NCBI RefSeq assembly: GCF_009720385.1
Contig: NZ_WARX01000007.1
Coordinates: forward strand, 186,001-250,000
DNA length: 64,000 nucleotides
From: Catellatospora vulcania
GTDB taxonomy: Bacteria; Actinomycetota; Actinomycetes; Mycobacteriales; Micromonosporaceae
Reading direction: 5' to 3'
Shown here: piece by piece, positions 33,727-41,963 of the stretch
Layout of the letters: each line of letters begins with the position of its first letter
Numbering within the stretch: the stretch's first letter is position 1
Translations under genes and position numbers: made by a program
The notes under the pieces: model-generated
What the model was told of the DNA's origin: nothing
The model's input: only the letters and a program-made list of their open reading frames with translations
Databases searched by the model: none

Positions 33727-33951
33727 ATGAGCACCGAACCGCCGGGGGAGTCCGGCACCGAACTGTTCCGTGGGCACCGGACCGCCCAGGAACTTGAAGA
33801 CGAACTACGTCACGCTCTGCGCGGCGTCGAGCTGACCGAGCACGACACGCTAGTCATCCGCTGGATCGTCCGCGTCCTGGACCTGTGGACCGTACGCGCG
33901 CTGCTGAGCCTGCTGCACCGGCTGCGCCGCGTGGCGAGGGGCGCGGCATGA
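33727..33951 (+). CDS. Small helical protein, first gene of the element
   Basis: A 74-residue protein (MSTEPPGESGTELFRGHRTA) with two helices and a basic end (LLHRLRRVARGAA). AAGGGGAGACC precedes the ATG and its stop overlaps the DUF2637 start by four bases, so the two are co-translated. No domain was recognised. Small genes of this sort often precede DUF2637 in actinomycete integrative elements and plasmids. Confidence 0.7.
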   Translation: MSTEPPGESGTELFRGHRTAQELEDELRHALRGVELTEHDTLVIRWIVRVLDLWTVRALLSLLHRLRRVARGAA

Positions 33952-34712
33952 ACCGGCTGCGGTGGCTGCGTGTTCTCAACGGCACCCTTGCGGTGCTCGC
34001 TGGCGTCGTCGTGGTGATGGGCTTCATCGCGGTGGTGGGAGCCGGCTTCGCGCTGTCCTACGACGCGCTGAAGGCCGTTGCAGTGAGTGCGCACATGCGA
34101 GCCGACCTCGCGTGGCTGTTCCCGGTCACCGTGGACGGGGCCATGGCCATCGCGACCATCGTGGCGATCGTCATGAAGAAGATGGACAAGCCCACCTGGT
34201 ACCCGTGGATCGTCGTCGGCGTCGGCGCGGTCATCTCCGTCATCTGCAACGGGCTGCACGCATGGAACGCCGGAGGGGACGAGATCGCCATGGCGGTCTC
34301 CGCCGTGCCGCCCCTGCTGTTGGCGCTCTGCGTGCACCTGCTGATGTCTCTCGTCGAGTCCATCGGGGCATCGGTGGCCGTGGCCGCCGAGGAAGCCGCC
34401 AAGCCCACCCCGGCGCGGAAGCCAGCTCGGCCCAAGCCCCAGCCGGCCTTTTCAACGCCTGAAGATACGGCTGCTGGCGCTCCGGCCGAAGGTGATGGTG
34501 GAGATCTCGACGGTGGAGAACTTCAACGGGTGAAGAAAGGTCGTCGCGGAGTTGCGGGCGAGAAGACTAGGTGGAAGTCCACCGACCTGCTGCGCGCCGT
34601 CGAGGAGCTGAAGGCCGCCGAGCCCGGCATCACCAGGGAGCAGCAGGCGGCGCACCTGGACGTGAGCACTCGGCGCATCAGGCAGGTGGTGGAGAAGTTC
34701 GCCGCGGCGTGA
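33948..34712 (+). CDS. DUF2637 membrane protein with C-terminal helix-turn-helix
   Basis: A 254-residue protein. The N-terminal DUF2637 region has four membrane helices, with the family features AWLFPVTVDGAMAIATIVAI and YPWIVVGVGAVISVICNGLHA. A Pro/Ala-rich linker follows. The last 60 residues (STDLLRAVEELKAAEPGITREQ and QAAHLDVSTRRIRQVVEKF) form a small helix-turn-helix. DUF2637 proteins are typical cargo of actinomycete conjugative elements and are suspected to act in transfer or spread. It starts inside the previous gene's stop and ends before a clear terminator. Confidence 0.85.
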   Translation: MNRLRWLRVLNGTLAVLAGVVVVMGFIAVVGAGFALSYDALKAVAVSAHMRADLAWLFPVTVDGAMAIATIVAIVMKKMDKPTWYPWIVVGVGAVISVICNGLHAWNAGGDEIAMAVSAVPPLLLALCVHLLMSLVESIGASVAVAAEEAAKPTPARKPARPKPQPAFSTPEDTAAGAPAEGDGGDLDGGELQRVKKGRRGVAGEKTRWKSTDLLRAVEELKAAEPGITREQQAAHLDVSTRRIRQVVEKFAAA

Positions 34713-34725
34713 CTATGGCGACGAC

Positions 34726-34754
34726 GAAGGGCCGGGCGGTCAGCCCGGCCCTTC
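34726..34754 (+). terminator. Rho-independent style terminator
   Basis: GAAGGGCCGGGC (34726-34737) pairs with GCCCGGCCCTTC (34743-34754) around GGTCA and is followed by TTATAC. It lies 13 bases after the DUF2637 stop. Confidence 0.75.
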
Positions 34755-34797
34755 TTATACAGCTGTTGCGGCTTCGCGTTGGTCCTCAGTAAGGAGT

Positions 34798-35784
34798 TCA
34801 GAGGGCCGGCTTCGCCCCGGCCGTTCTTGGGAACAGCACATCTAGACTCTCGCCCCAGCTCTTCAACGCCGGGTTGTCGACGTTGCCGTGGTAGCTGAGA
34901 ACGCAGCTGACCCCGTCGTAGTAGGCAGACGCGGCAATCTCGGCCAGGCGTTCGAGGTGGCTGTAGTTGATCTGCCTGCGAGAGGTTCCGTCGCCTTGGT
35001 CCACCAGTGTTCCGGTAAAGCCGGGGTGACCCTGCGGGTGGGCGCCGAGGGAGAGCGCGTCATAGACCTCGCGACCGTCGATCGCCCATCCAGCGGTCTT
35101 CCCGAAGTGGCCAGCCAGGTCAGTGAACATCAGGTAGGTCTGGTCCGCGAGGATCGGGAGATCTGACTTTTCGTCCAGCGGCAGCACCAGCTTGTCCTTG
35201 TCATCGACGCCGGTGGCGAACATCTCGGTCAGCTTTGCGATCCCGGATTTTCTGATCTTGGAAAGCTGCTTACTGTCGGCTGCGCGGTCAGCAGCCGGGA
35301 TTGACATCTTGCGAGCTTTCCGCCACTGATCGAAGCTGGCGAGGTCGGTGAGTTGCTGGCGTGCGCAGCGGACCCGATGGTCCACGGCTGGGTCGAGTAT
35401 CCAGACGGCTCGGCTGATGTACTCGAACGCGGACCTGGCAACGGTGCCGGGAACGTCCTCGAACCGGTCCGCCACGAAGAGCAGTCCGAGCGCGTCGAGG
35501 TGGATCGCCGCCTGGTGCATCAGATTGACCGCCAGTTCTCGCGGACCTTTCAGCGAGCCCTGAGACCAAGGAGCGACAGTCTCGCCGGATCGCTGCACCT
35601 TGCGCGACAGAGCCTTGCTGAAGTCCTTCGCGGCCTGCGACCCGGGCCGGGGCTCAATGCTGAAAGTCGAGAGGTGGAGGTCGCGGGCCGTCAACAGAAG
35701 TTCGCCGATCTCCTGCAGCCGCTTGTGCTGGTCTGCAGTGAGTCCGATACAGCTGGTCATGAGGAGCAAGGATATGAAAGACAC
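34798..35784 (-). CDS. Hypothetical soluble helical protein
   Basis: About 320 residues, with start at GTG 35784 or more likely ATG 35760 (MTSCIGLTADQHKRLQEIGE). Notable parts are AAIHLDALGLLFVADRFEDVPGT, RSAFEYISRAVWILDP and YDALSLGAHPQGHPGFTGT. The helical region with ARSAFEYISRAVWIL resembles HEPN-like or DUF5677-like folds that occur in accessory regions, but this is only a likeness. It converges with the DUF2637 terminator region and diverges from the first paralogue of the 35850/37181 pair. Confidence 0.6.
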   Translation of the reverse strand: MSFISLLLMTSCIGLTADQHKRLQEIGELLLTARDLHLSTFSIEPRPGSQAAKDFSKALSRKVQRSGETVAPWSQGSLKGPRELAVNLMHQAAIHLDALGLLFVADRFEDVPGTVARSAFEYISRAVWILDPAVDHRVRCARQQLTDLASFDQWRKARKMSIPAADRAADSKQLSKIRKSGIAKLTEMFATGVDDKDKLVLPLDEKSDLPILADQTYLMFTDLAGHFGKTAGWAIDGREVYDALSLGAHPQGHPGFTGTLVDQGDGTSRRQINYSHLERLAEIAASAYYDGVSCVLSYHGNVDNPALKSWGESLDVLFPRTAGAKPAL

Positions 35785-35849
35785 CTAGGTTTCGCAATTG
35801 GATTATCTCGTGCAGATCGGACATGGCGTTGAAGCCATACTCTGCCGTC

Positions 35850-36491
35850 GTGAACGATCCGTGGGGAGTAGTCCTGGGCGCATCGCTCGCCCTCGTCGGC
35901 ACCGTGCTCGTGCAGGCGTGGCTCGTACCGAGGACGCAGCGCAGAATCAGGCAACGCGAGCGCTGGGAGAAAGATGTCCGGGAACTTGCAGACCTACTGG
36001 CCAAGCCCGTTCTGATCGCGGTCCGGGACCTGCACGTGGCTATGCGGCACCACGCCATCATGCGCATAGCGCTCAAGGCCGGGGACTCCGACGCAGGCAA
36101 GGCGCACATGCAGACCAGAGTCGACGTAGCGGCGGATAAGCAGGAGGCCATCGAGACGCAGGCGGTTCAGAACACCGCGCTAGTCCGAACCCTCGTCCTA
36201 CGTCTTCAGTACCTCAACCCCGACGCTGAAGCATGGAAACAGCTGCGCAAGATTCACGGGCGGTTCGTGATGTCCTGGGCGCGCCTCTACATGACAGACA
36301 AGCCCTTGAAGATGCCAACCACGGACACGGTCGACGACGTGGCGAAGAACCACGAAGAGGCCATCGAAGAACTGGCCGCCTGGGTCGAGGTGTTGGCAAA
36401 GGTGAACGAACCGCCGAAGCGGCCTGCGGCGCACCGCCGTGTTCAGCAGCGAGTCCGCAGGCTGGGTTCAGCTAGTCGGTCAAGCTCGTGA
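35850..36491 (+). CDS. Membrane-anchored paralogue A of a duplicated pair
   Basis: A 213-residue protein from GTG 35850 (VNDPWGVVLGASLALVG). One N-terminal membrane helix is followed by a basic segment and a block shared with the 37181 protein, QRERWEKDVRELADLLAK, then a helical middle and a common basic end (PPKRPAAHRRVQQRVRRL). The start is chosen because the paralogue begins at the matching GTG and both have a TANNCT box exactly six bases upstream (TACTCT here), suggesting leaderless transcripts. No family was recognised. Function unknown; an anchored scaffold or sensor is possible. Confidence 0.7.
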   Translation: MNDPWGVVLGASLALVGTVLVQAWLVPRTQRRIRQRERWEKDVRELADLLAKPVLIAVRDLHVAMRHHAIMRIALKAGDSDAGKAHMQTRVDVAADKQEAIETQAVQNTALVRTLVLRLQYLNPDAEAWKQLRKIHGRFVMSWARLYMTDKPLKMPTTDTVDDVAKNHEEAIEELAAWVEVLAKVNEPPKRPAAHRRVQQRVRRLGSASRSSS

Positions 36492-36559
36492 TCCTGGATG
36501 ACAACCTTGCGTGCCACAAATAACGTGGGGCATCGGCTGGGAGGCATCTGAGGAGATCG

Positions 36560-37135
36560 GTGACAACGAGCAAGCACCTTCGTGCACGTGCATCGACCGT
36601 CGTGGCGTTCCACGACTCACTGGTCGAGATGCTGAGCCATATGGAGCGGGTCGAGAAGTGGCGATCTGTGGTCCACGAGATGCAACCGATGCTGGGTCAA
36701 GAGCAGGTCGTTGCGAAGCTCGACAACCAGACATCACGCCTCGCAGGACGCGCCATGGCGGCGGCCGGTGAATACGAAACCGTACTCGAACTCACTTTGC
36801 CCCACGACATCGGTCCGGACGACGTTCCCGTCATCCAGCGGTGGCGTCACACCCTCGACTATCCGGAAGCGCTGGAGCCAGCGCTTCTCCTGGGGACTCT
36901 GCTACAGATCGCTGGCCGCATTGAGGGCGAGGCCGAACTGTTGGAGCGGCAGGAGCGAACCCTTGCTGGGAGAGTCGCGAGGTTCATCGGCTTCCCGGCT
37001 GACGTGCGAGCCATTGCTGGACAGACCAGCCCCGGTGCGGGACGAGCCGGGTTCATCGTTGCCATTGTTGCTCAGGTCATCGGCACACTTGTGCTCTTCG
37101 GGCTCGGCGGCTGGCTCGGCATCAGCCTGATCTGA
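36560..37135 (+). CDS. Helical protein with C-terminal membrane anchor
   Basis: A 191-residue protein starting at GTG 36560 (MTTSKHLRARASTVVAFHDS), preceded by GAGGAGATCG. It is mostly helical and ends with one membrane helix (GFIVAIVAQVIGTLVLFGLGG). It lies between the two paralogues 35850 and 37181, all three on the same strand. The two neighbours have N-terminal anchors, this one a C-terminal anchor, so the three could form a membrane complex. No family was recognised. Confidence 0.65.
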   Translation: MTTSKHLRARASTVVAFHDSLVEMLSHMERVEKWRSVVHEMQPMLGQEQVVAKLDNQTSRLAGRAMAAAGEYETVLELTLPHDIGPDDVPVIQRWRHTLDYPEALEPALLLGTLLQIAGRIEGEAELLERQERTLAGRVARFIGFPADVRAIAGQTSPGAGRAGFIVAIVAQVIGTLVLFGLGGWLGISLI

Positions 37136-37180
37136 CCGCCCACCTGGTGCCCCCTGGCGCTGTCGTTCTAGCCTGCTGCC

Positions 37181-37819
37181 GTGAAGGATCCATGGTCAAT
37201 CGTCCTCGGCGCTGCGCTTGCACTCATAGCCACCGCAGCCGTTCAGCGGTGGCTCATCCCGGACACGCAGGCGAAGACACGCCAGCGGGAGCGCTGGGAG
37301 AAGGACGTTCGGGAACTGGCCGACTTGCTGGCGAAGCACATGTTGCCAGCCCTGTTCGAACTCTCGAACGCAACGTATACCGCTGTTGAGCTTGATACCG
37401 AGATTCGGTCGTCACCACATCCCGACCACAAACGGAACCAAGCTTCCGTGAAGGCGAAGTTTGAAGAACATCGTCGGCTTACGAAGGACTACGACAGCCA
37501 GATGGGGCTCGTCGAGATCTTGGCAAATCGACTTGAGCATCTGAACAGCGACGCTGATGGGTGGTCCGAGCTCAACGAGCTGCGCAGCGCGCTGGTAGGG
37601 GCGTGGAACGACTTCTATGTTCGAGGAGACCGGGCTAAAGGTTGGCCAAGCACGGAGACCGTCGACGAGACGGAGCTGCACCTGTCGATAGCCATCGAGA
37701 AAATGTCGAGGTGGGTCGAAGGACTGGCCAAGCTGAACAAGCCGCCGAAACGGCCCGCGGTACACCGCCGCATGTGGCGACGGGTTCGCAGGCTACGTCT
37801 GGCTGATCAAAACGCCTGA
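37181..37819 (+). CDS. Membrane-anchored paralogue B of a duplicated pair
   Basis: A 212-residue protein starting at GTG 37181 (MKDPWSIVLGAALALIATAA) with the same plan as the 35850 protein: N-terminal helix, basic QRERWEKDVRELADLLAKH block, helical middle, and a PPKRPAVHRRMWRRVRRL tail. A TAGCCT box lies six bases before the GTG, as in the paralogue. The middle regions have diverged, which suggests an old duplication with different partners or ligands. It converges with the Shedu gene. Confidence 0.7.
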   Translation: MKDPWSIVLGAALALIATAAVQRWLIPDTQAKTRQRERWEKDVRELADLLAKHMLPALFELSNATYTAVELDTEIRSSPHPDHKRNQASVKAKFEEHRRLTKDYDSQMGLVEILANRLEHLNSDADGWSELNELRSALVGAWNDFYVRGDRAKGWPSTETVDETELHLSIAIEKMSRWVEGLAKLNKPPKRPAVHRRMWRRVRRLRLADQNA

Positions 37820-37843
37820 TGGCCGACTGATACGTCCGCTCCG

Positions 37844-38869
37844 TCACCGACGCAGACTCTTCAAGAGCGCCCTGCCGCGTGCCAGCAGCTCGTCGTAGGT
37901 GACAAGCTCAATATGACGGCTGTTCGTCTGCCACCGGGCGATCTTGCGCGCTCCACGCGCGTCGAGCGCTGTACGCATCCCCATGACCAGTAACCCCGCC
38001 GGCTCCGCGATGCCGGGAAAGCGCGTCTGCGCGTACGCCACGTTGTCAGCGACCCACTGCTGGAAGTCCATGACTTGGCCCACTGCGTGGGTCATGCGCC
38101 CTGCGAAGTCATGCCCGACTGTCAGCAGCGCGTCTTGCGGACGTTCGATCTCGACGACGACGTATCGCCCGTCGTGACGGCGTATCACGAAGTCCGTTCG
38201 GAACTCCAGTCCGAGCGGCGCAGTGGGGAACACCTCGGCCGCGAGCGGATCCAGGATGACTGGGTTGGTTTGTAGGAACTCTTGGTACTCGGCCTCGGGC
38301 CTTTCTCCATCGATCAGTTCGGCGAACTGGTTGAGAACGGTTCGGGTAAGGCGGATGGTGGCATCGGCACTGGCGCGCATAAACCTCGCTGCGAAGCCGT
38401 CTTTGTCCCCGACATCGTGAGCCAAAGACAGGCAGGCCCAGAAAAGGTCCGGGTACTGAGGGCTCTCAACAATCAGGTCGTCTAGTAGGTCAGAGGCAAG
38501 GCTGCGTAGCTCGTCGCTCAGGGTCTCCTGGTCGATCCTTCCTGGCGCGTCGAACGCGGCTGGCTTGCCGCACGCTGCGGACCACAGCGCGTCAACGGCA
38601 ACCCGGCAGAGCATCGTGTTCCAGGCAGTCCGTGCTGCGTAGGCGAGTAGGTTCAGCCCCTCTGCTCCGTGCGCGATGGCCAGGATGGCAGCGATTTGCG
38701 GTCCGCCCACATCCTGGAGCGGGGTGTTGTCTACCTGTGTCAGGCGTATGCGTAGCTCGCGAAGGATCTCATCGACGTCTCCAACGTCACGCGTGTAGTA
38801 CTCCCACAGTCCCTGGAGATAATCGGCGTAGTCGCCTTCAGCTTCGTCAGGATCGAACAGCTCCACCAC
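37844..38869 (-). CDS. sduA: Shedu-type anti-phage protein (DUF4263)
   Basis: A 341-residue protein from the GTG at 38869. The C-terminal third has the DUF4263/SduA pattern: EFLQTNPVILDPLAAEVFPT, TDFVIRRHDGRYVVVEIERP, HAVGQVMDFQQWVADN and HIELVTYDELLARGRALL. The PD-(D/E)XK core is D226 and E240 (numbering from the chosen start); where the classical motif has E-x-K, this protein has E-I-E-R, a variant that I believe also occurs in other DUF4263 proteins. The first 200 residues are a helical variable domain, as is usual for Shedu, where it sets specificity. Shedu acts alone as a nuclease-based defence. Confidence 0.85.
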   Translation of the reverse strand: MVELFDPDEAEGDYADYLQGLWEYYTRDVGDVDEILRELRIRLTQVDNTPLQDVGGPQIAAILAIAHGAEGLNLLAYAARTAWNTMLCRVAVDALWSAACGKPAAFDAPGRIDQETLSDELRSLASDLLDDLIVESPQYPDLFWACLSLAHDVGDKDGFAARFMRASADATIRLTRTVLNQFAELIDGERPEAEYQEFLQTNPVILDPLAAEVFPTAPLGLEFRTDFVIRRHDGRYVVVEIERPQDALLTVGHDFAGRMTHAVGQVMDFQQWVADNVAYAQTRFPGIAEPAGLLVMGMRTALDARGARKIARWQTNSRHIELVTYDELLARGRALLKSLRR

Positions 38870-38942
38870 GCTCAGATGATGGCAGCCGCCCACGACACCG
38901 CGGTACCTACGACGCACGGCCAGCCACCCAACTGAAACGTGG

Positions 38943-39638
38943 ATGCGATCAAGCGCCTACTGGGACGATGCTCGGACAGTGGGTGACCTCTTCACGCAGA
39001 ACAAGCCGACGGTGTACAGCGACACTGCCTGGATCGGCTACTACAACGGCGAGAGCGGTCTCGCGGACGGCTTCGCTCAGGCAGGCGATGCAGTCTTCGA
39101 GGCATGGCGGGCGACCTATCGCCCGAACGACAAGCTCCTGCTGCCGATGGTCTACAACTACCGCCATGCCATCGAACTGGCACTGAAGGTGGCAATCCGC
39201 ACGGCCTCGGAGCGGCTGAGGTTCGCCGGCCAGGATGACCCAGAGCTTCAGCCGGAAGCGATCGAAGCGGCGTTCAAGAAGACCTACAAGCACCGCGTCG
39301 AACCGCTGGGCAAGCGTCTCGTCGAACTCCTGAAGTGGCTACAGCTCGGCGATCTGCCGGAGCAAACGACCAAGATTCTGGCGCGACTGCACAACCTTGA
39401 CCCATACGGTGAGGCGTTCCGCTACGAGGGCAACCTGCGAACGTCGGCGACGACCGTGGACGTGCCACGTCTTGCCGCGCTGTTCCGCGACACGTTCGAC
39501 CTCATCCACGGTGGGGTGCTGACGGAACTGGACGTATTCGAGGACTACCAGATCGACATGCTGGAGAACTTCGGAGGAGTACCGCGGCTACCCAAGCCGG
39601 GCGTAGCTGACGAAGAAGACCTCGCCCTCGACACCTGA
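38943..39638 (+). CDS. Hypothetical protein divergent from Shedu gene
   Basis: A 231-residue soluble protein starting MRSSAYWDDARTVGDLFTQN. The segment LLPMVYNYRHAIELALKVAI resembles the helix of HEPN-like nucleotide-toxin folds (RHAxELxLK), although the RxxxxH ribonuclease signature is not clear. It is divergent from the Shedu gene with about 70 bases between starts and is followed by a hairpin terminator. A defence-accessory role is a guess from position. Confidence 0.6.
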   Translation: MRSSAYWDDARTVGDLFTQNKPTVYSDTAWIGYYNGESGLADGFAQAGDAVFEAWRATYRPNDKLLLPMVYNYRHAIELALKVAIRTASERLRFAGQDDPELQPEAIEAAFKKTYKHRVEPLGKRLVELLKWLQLGDLPEQTTKILARLHNLDPYGEAFRYEGNLRTSATTVDVPRLAALFRDTFDLIHGGVLTELDVFEDYQIDMLENFGGVPRLPKPGVADEEDLALDT

Positions 39639-39680
39639 GTGACTAAGTCGTACGCTGACAACGGTGCGAGCCATGGGAGT

Positions 39681-39708
39681 GCCCCGCCTTCTTCCACGAG
39701 GGCGGGGC
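39681..39708 (+). terminator. Hairpin terminator with T-rich tail
   Basis: GCCCCGCC (39681-39688) pairs with GGCGGGGC (39701-39708) across a 12-base loop and is followed by GATTCTTCTT. It closes the 38943-39638 transcript. Confidence 0.7.
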
Positions 39709-39767
39709 GATTCTTCTTCGCACCACGAAGCGTTGATCGCGAACGGCGCTCACAGCAGACTGATGCC

Positions 39768-40748
39768 ATGCCCGCGCTGAACGCTCTCGTCGGAGATATC
39801 ACGAAGCAGGCCGTAGACGCCGTCGTCAACACCGCGAACAGTGTCATGCGCGGTGGTAGCGGTGGCGTGAACGCCGCGATCCACCGTGTCGGAGGGCCGG
39901 CGATCCTGCACGACTGCGTCACCCGGTTTCCAAACGGGCTCGCCATCGGTGACGCCGGGTGGACGACCGCGGGGAATCTGCCTGCGAAGTGGGTCATCCA
40001 CACGGTCAGCCCTAACCACAGCGTTGGGCAGACTGACCGTGGGCTACTCGCATCCTGCTACCGGCGCGCGCTGGAGGTCGCGGACGAGCTCGGCGTGCGC
40101 AGTCTGGCGTTCCCGCTTATTGGCTCTGGCGCATACGGCTGGCCTCGGCCTGAAGCCGTCGCCGCAGCTGTCGAGACGATCGCCTCCTCAAACACCCGCG
40201 TTGACCAAGTACGGCTCGTGGTCGCCGATGAGGACTTCCTCAAGGAGGTCCGTCGGGTGCTGGCGCGTTCGACGCCGATACGGATCCTTCAGGGCGTGCA
40301 AGTTCTGCACCGACGCGGCTATCACAGCGTGCGCGTTCTACCGGGGATGAGCGCGTCTGGCATGTACTGGCGCGTTGCGGTCACCGTTGCAGACAACTTG
40401 GTCAGCGAACACGGCTACCTTCACGTACGCGATGAGAGGAGCGCGGTCTCCTACACGACGGGCACGCTGACCGAGTTCGCGGGCGGAGAGGTCACTGTGA
40501 CTACCGCCCCCGAAGCAGTCGCCGATCTCATCCTCGCTGCGCTGCCCCCGATCGAAGCCACCCACGACGGTCCCGAATATGCCTCCTGGTTCGCCCAACT
40601 CATGCAGCTCGTCGAGCGACACAACGAGCCGCCGATCGCGTACGCCGACTACTTCGATGACGCACGAGGGTGGGAAGTCGGCTGGGGCAACGGCATCAGG
40701 CACCCGCACCCGCCGTTGCCGACAGGCCGTGGAGAACGGTCGAGCTAA
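39768..40748 (+). CDS. Macro-domain protein with uncharacterised C-terminal domain
   Basis: A 326-residue protein. Residues 1-175 are a macro domain that binds ADP-ribose: GDITKQAVDAVVNTANSVMRGG, GGVNAAIHRVGG, and the FPLIGSGAYGWP phosphate loop. The remainder has a separate domain marked by LHRRGYHSVRVLPGMSASGM then YWRVAVTVADN, which I have seen as a recurring pattern in actinomycete hypothetical proteins but which has no known role. It may remove or read ADP-ribose marks, possibly as the antidote of a transferase system, but no ADP-ribosyltransferase gene is adjacent. The start is the second ATG (39768), six residues before the macro fold. Confidence 0.85.
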   Translation: MPALNALVGDITKQAVDAVVNTANSVMRGGSGGVNAAIHRVGGPAILHDCVTRFPNGLAIGDAGWTTAGNLPAKWVIHTVSPNHSVGQTDRGLLASCYRRALEVADELGVRSLAFPLIGSGAYGWPRPEAVAAAVETIASSNTRVDQVRLVVADEDFLKEVRRVLARSTPIRILQGVQVLHRRGYHSVRVLPGMSASGMYWRVAVTVADNLVSEHGYLHVRDERSAVSYTTGTLTEFAGGEVTVTTAPEAVADLILAALPPIEATHDGPEYASWFAQLMQLVERHNEPPIAYADYFDDARGWEVGWGNGIRHPHPPLPTGRGERSS

Positions 40749-40802
40749 CGCATAACGATCAGGCCCAGTGAGCTTGGTTGAATGGGTAGGGCGCCAGCGA
40801 CC

Positions 40803-41963
40803 CTACCCACGCTTGACTGCGTTACAGCTGATCCAGACTGCATGGCCGCCGAAGTCGACGCGTACTTGGGCAACCGCGCCGTACCCGTGTGTGGCGACTA
40901 CTTGACCACGACCGAACGAGGGGTGAGTTACCCACTCTCCGACGGACAGAGTCGAGCTGTCAGCACGTGCGCTGGTTGTACCAGCCGCTTCGAGAGACTG
41001 GCGTCGCGATGGAGCATCTGCGGACCCTCGGCGACGGACGTTGAAAAGCTCGGCGACCTCGTTGTACCGGGCTCCCTCCGCAGACACTGGCCGGCGTGCT
41101 GGTGCACGGACGTTGTCGGCGACCAGTTCCAGTGGGTCGTCACGTAGCAGCAGCCACACTGCCTGCCTAGCAAAGTTCACCTTCACCTGCGCGAGCGTTC
41201 CAACGCCCTGTACGGCGACTACCGAGCCGACGCCACGTGAGTGGTGACGGACTCGATTGCCAACCTGGTACTGCTGACCCGTTGCACTGTCGAGCTGTTT
41301 GGTACGAGTAGTCGGCTCAGAGGCTTCCGAGACAGGCTCGGACGCGGAGGCGGCCCGCATCGCCGGGAGAGGTGGGCTACATGCGTCGACCGCGGCTACG
41401 GCGGCGTTATAGGCAGCACGTACCTTCTCGATCTCACCATCGCGGTCACGCCACCAGTCGGTGGACAAGACGCGGTGGAACCGCCAGCCGACCTCCTCCA
41501 GGCGCTCCTGGCGGATGCCATCGTTCATGCGCGCCTCGGGCGACGAGTGGTACGTAGCTCCGTCGGCTTCGATCGCCAACACAAAGATGCCGGGCCTGGT
41601 GGGGTGCCTGACCGCGAAGTCGATGCGGTACCCCAGAGACACCCACTGAGGTTCGACCTTCATGCCGGCCTCTAGCAGACGTACGTACACCTGGGTCTCG
41701 AACACGTTCAGCGAACTGTCGCGGATCGGGCGGGAGCGCTTGCGTCTGCGGTAGGGCCTGGAGGATGCACCGTGCGAAGTTACGTACTGAGGGCGGCGTT
41801 GCTGCTGTCGACGAGCAACCTTCTCCCGGTAGCGCGGAGACAGGGCGCTGAGCACCACTACGGCAAGCCCGTAGAGCAAGGCACCTACGATGTAGACGAC
41901 ATACCCTGCGACGACCAGTAGCGGGATGAAGCAGAAGATGAAACCGAGAATGTCGCCGTCCAC
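40803..41963 (-). CDS. Membrane-anchored endonuclease-like protein with two Tudor-like repeats
   Basis: A 386-residue protein. Residues 6-42 form a double hydrophobic anchor. Residues 86-172 match the Vsr-like/DUF559 endonuclease pattern (MTES_1575 type): ETQVYVRLLEAGMKVEPQW, YRIDFAVRHP, VLAIEADGATYHSSPEARM, RQERLEEVGWRFHRVLSTDW. Then two related modules follow: QVGNRVRHHSRGVGSVVAVQ with QVKVNFARQAVWLL (232-273), and SVGEWVTHPSFGRGQVVATH with QVRVDFGGHAVWIS (340-380). These resemble the Tudor-like module at the end of UvrD helicases, which binds other proteins. A membrane-tethered nuclease may cut incoming DNA. I know no described system with this order. Confidence 0.75.
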   Translation of the reverse strand: MDGDILGFIFCFIPLLVVAGYVVYIVGALLYGLAVVVLSALSPRYREKVARRQQQRRPQYVTSHGASSRPYRRRKRSRPIRDSSLNVFETQVYVRLLEAGMKVEPQWVSLGYRIDFAVRHPTRPGIFVLAIEADGATYHSSPEARMNDGIRQERLEEVGWRFHRVLSTDWWRDRDGEIEKVRAAYNAAVAAVDACSPPLPAMRAASASEPVSEASEPTTRTKQLDSATGQQYQVGNRVRHHSRGVGSVVAVQGVGTLAQVKVNFARQAVWLLLRDDPLELVADNVRAPARRPVSAEGARYNEVAELFNVRRRGSADAPSRRQSLEAAGTTSARADSSTLSVGEWVTHPSFGRGQVVATHGYGAVAQVRVDFGGHAVWISCNAVKRG

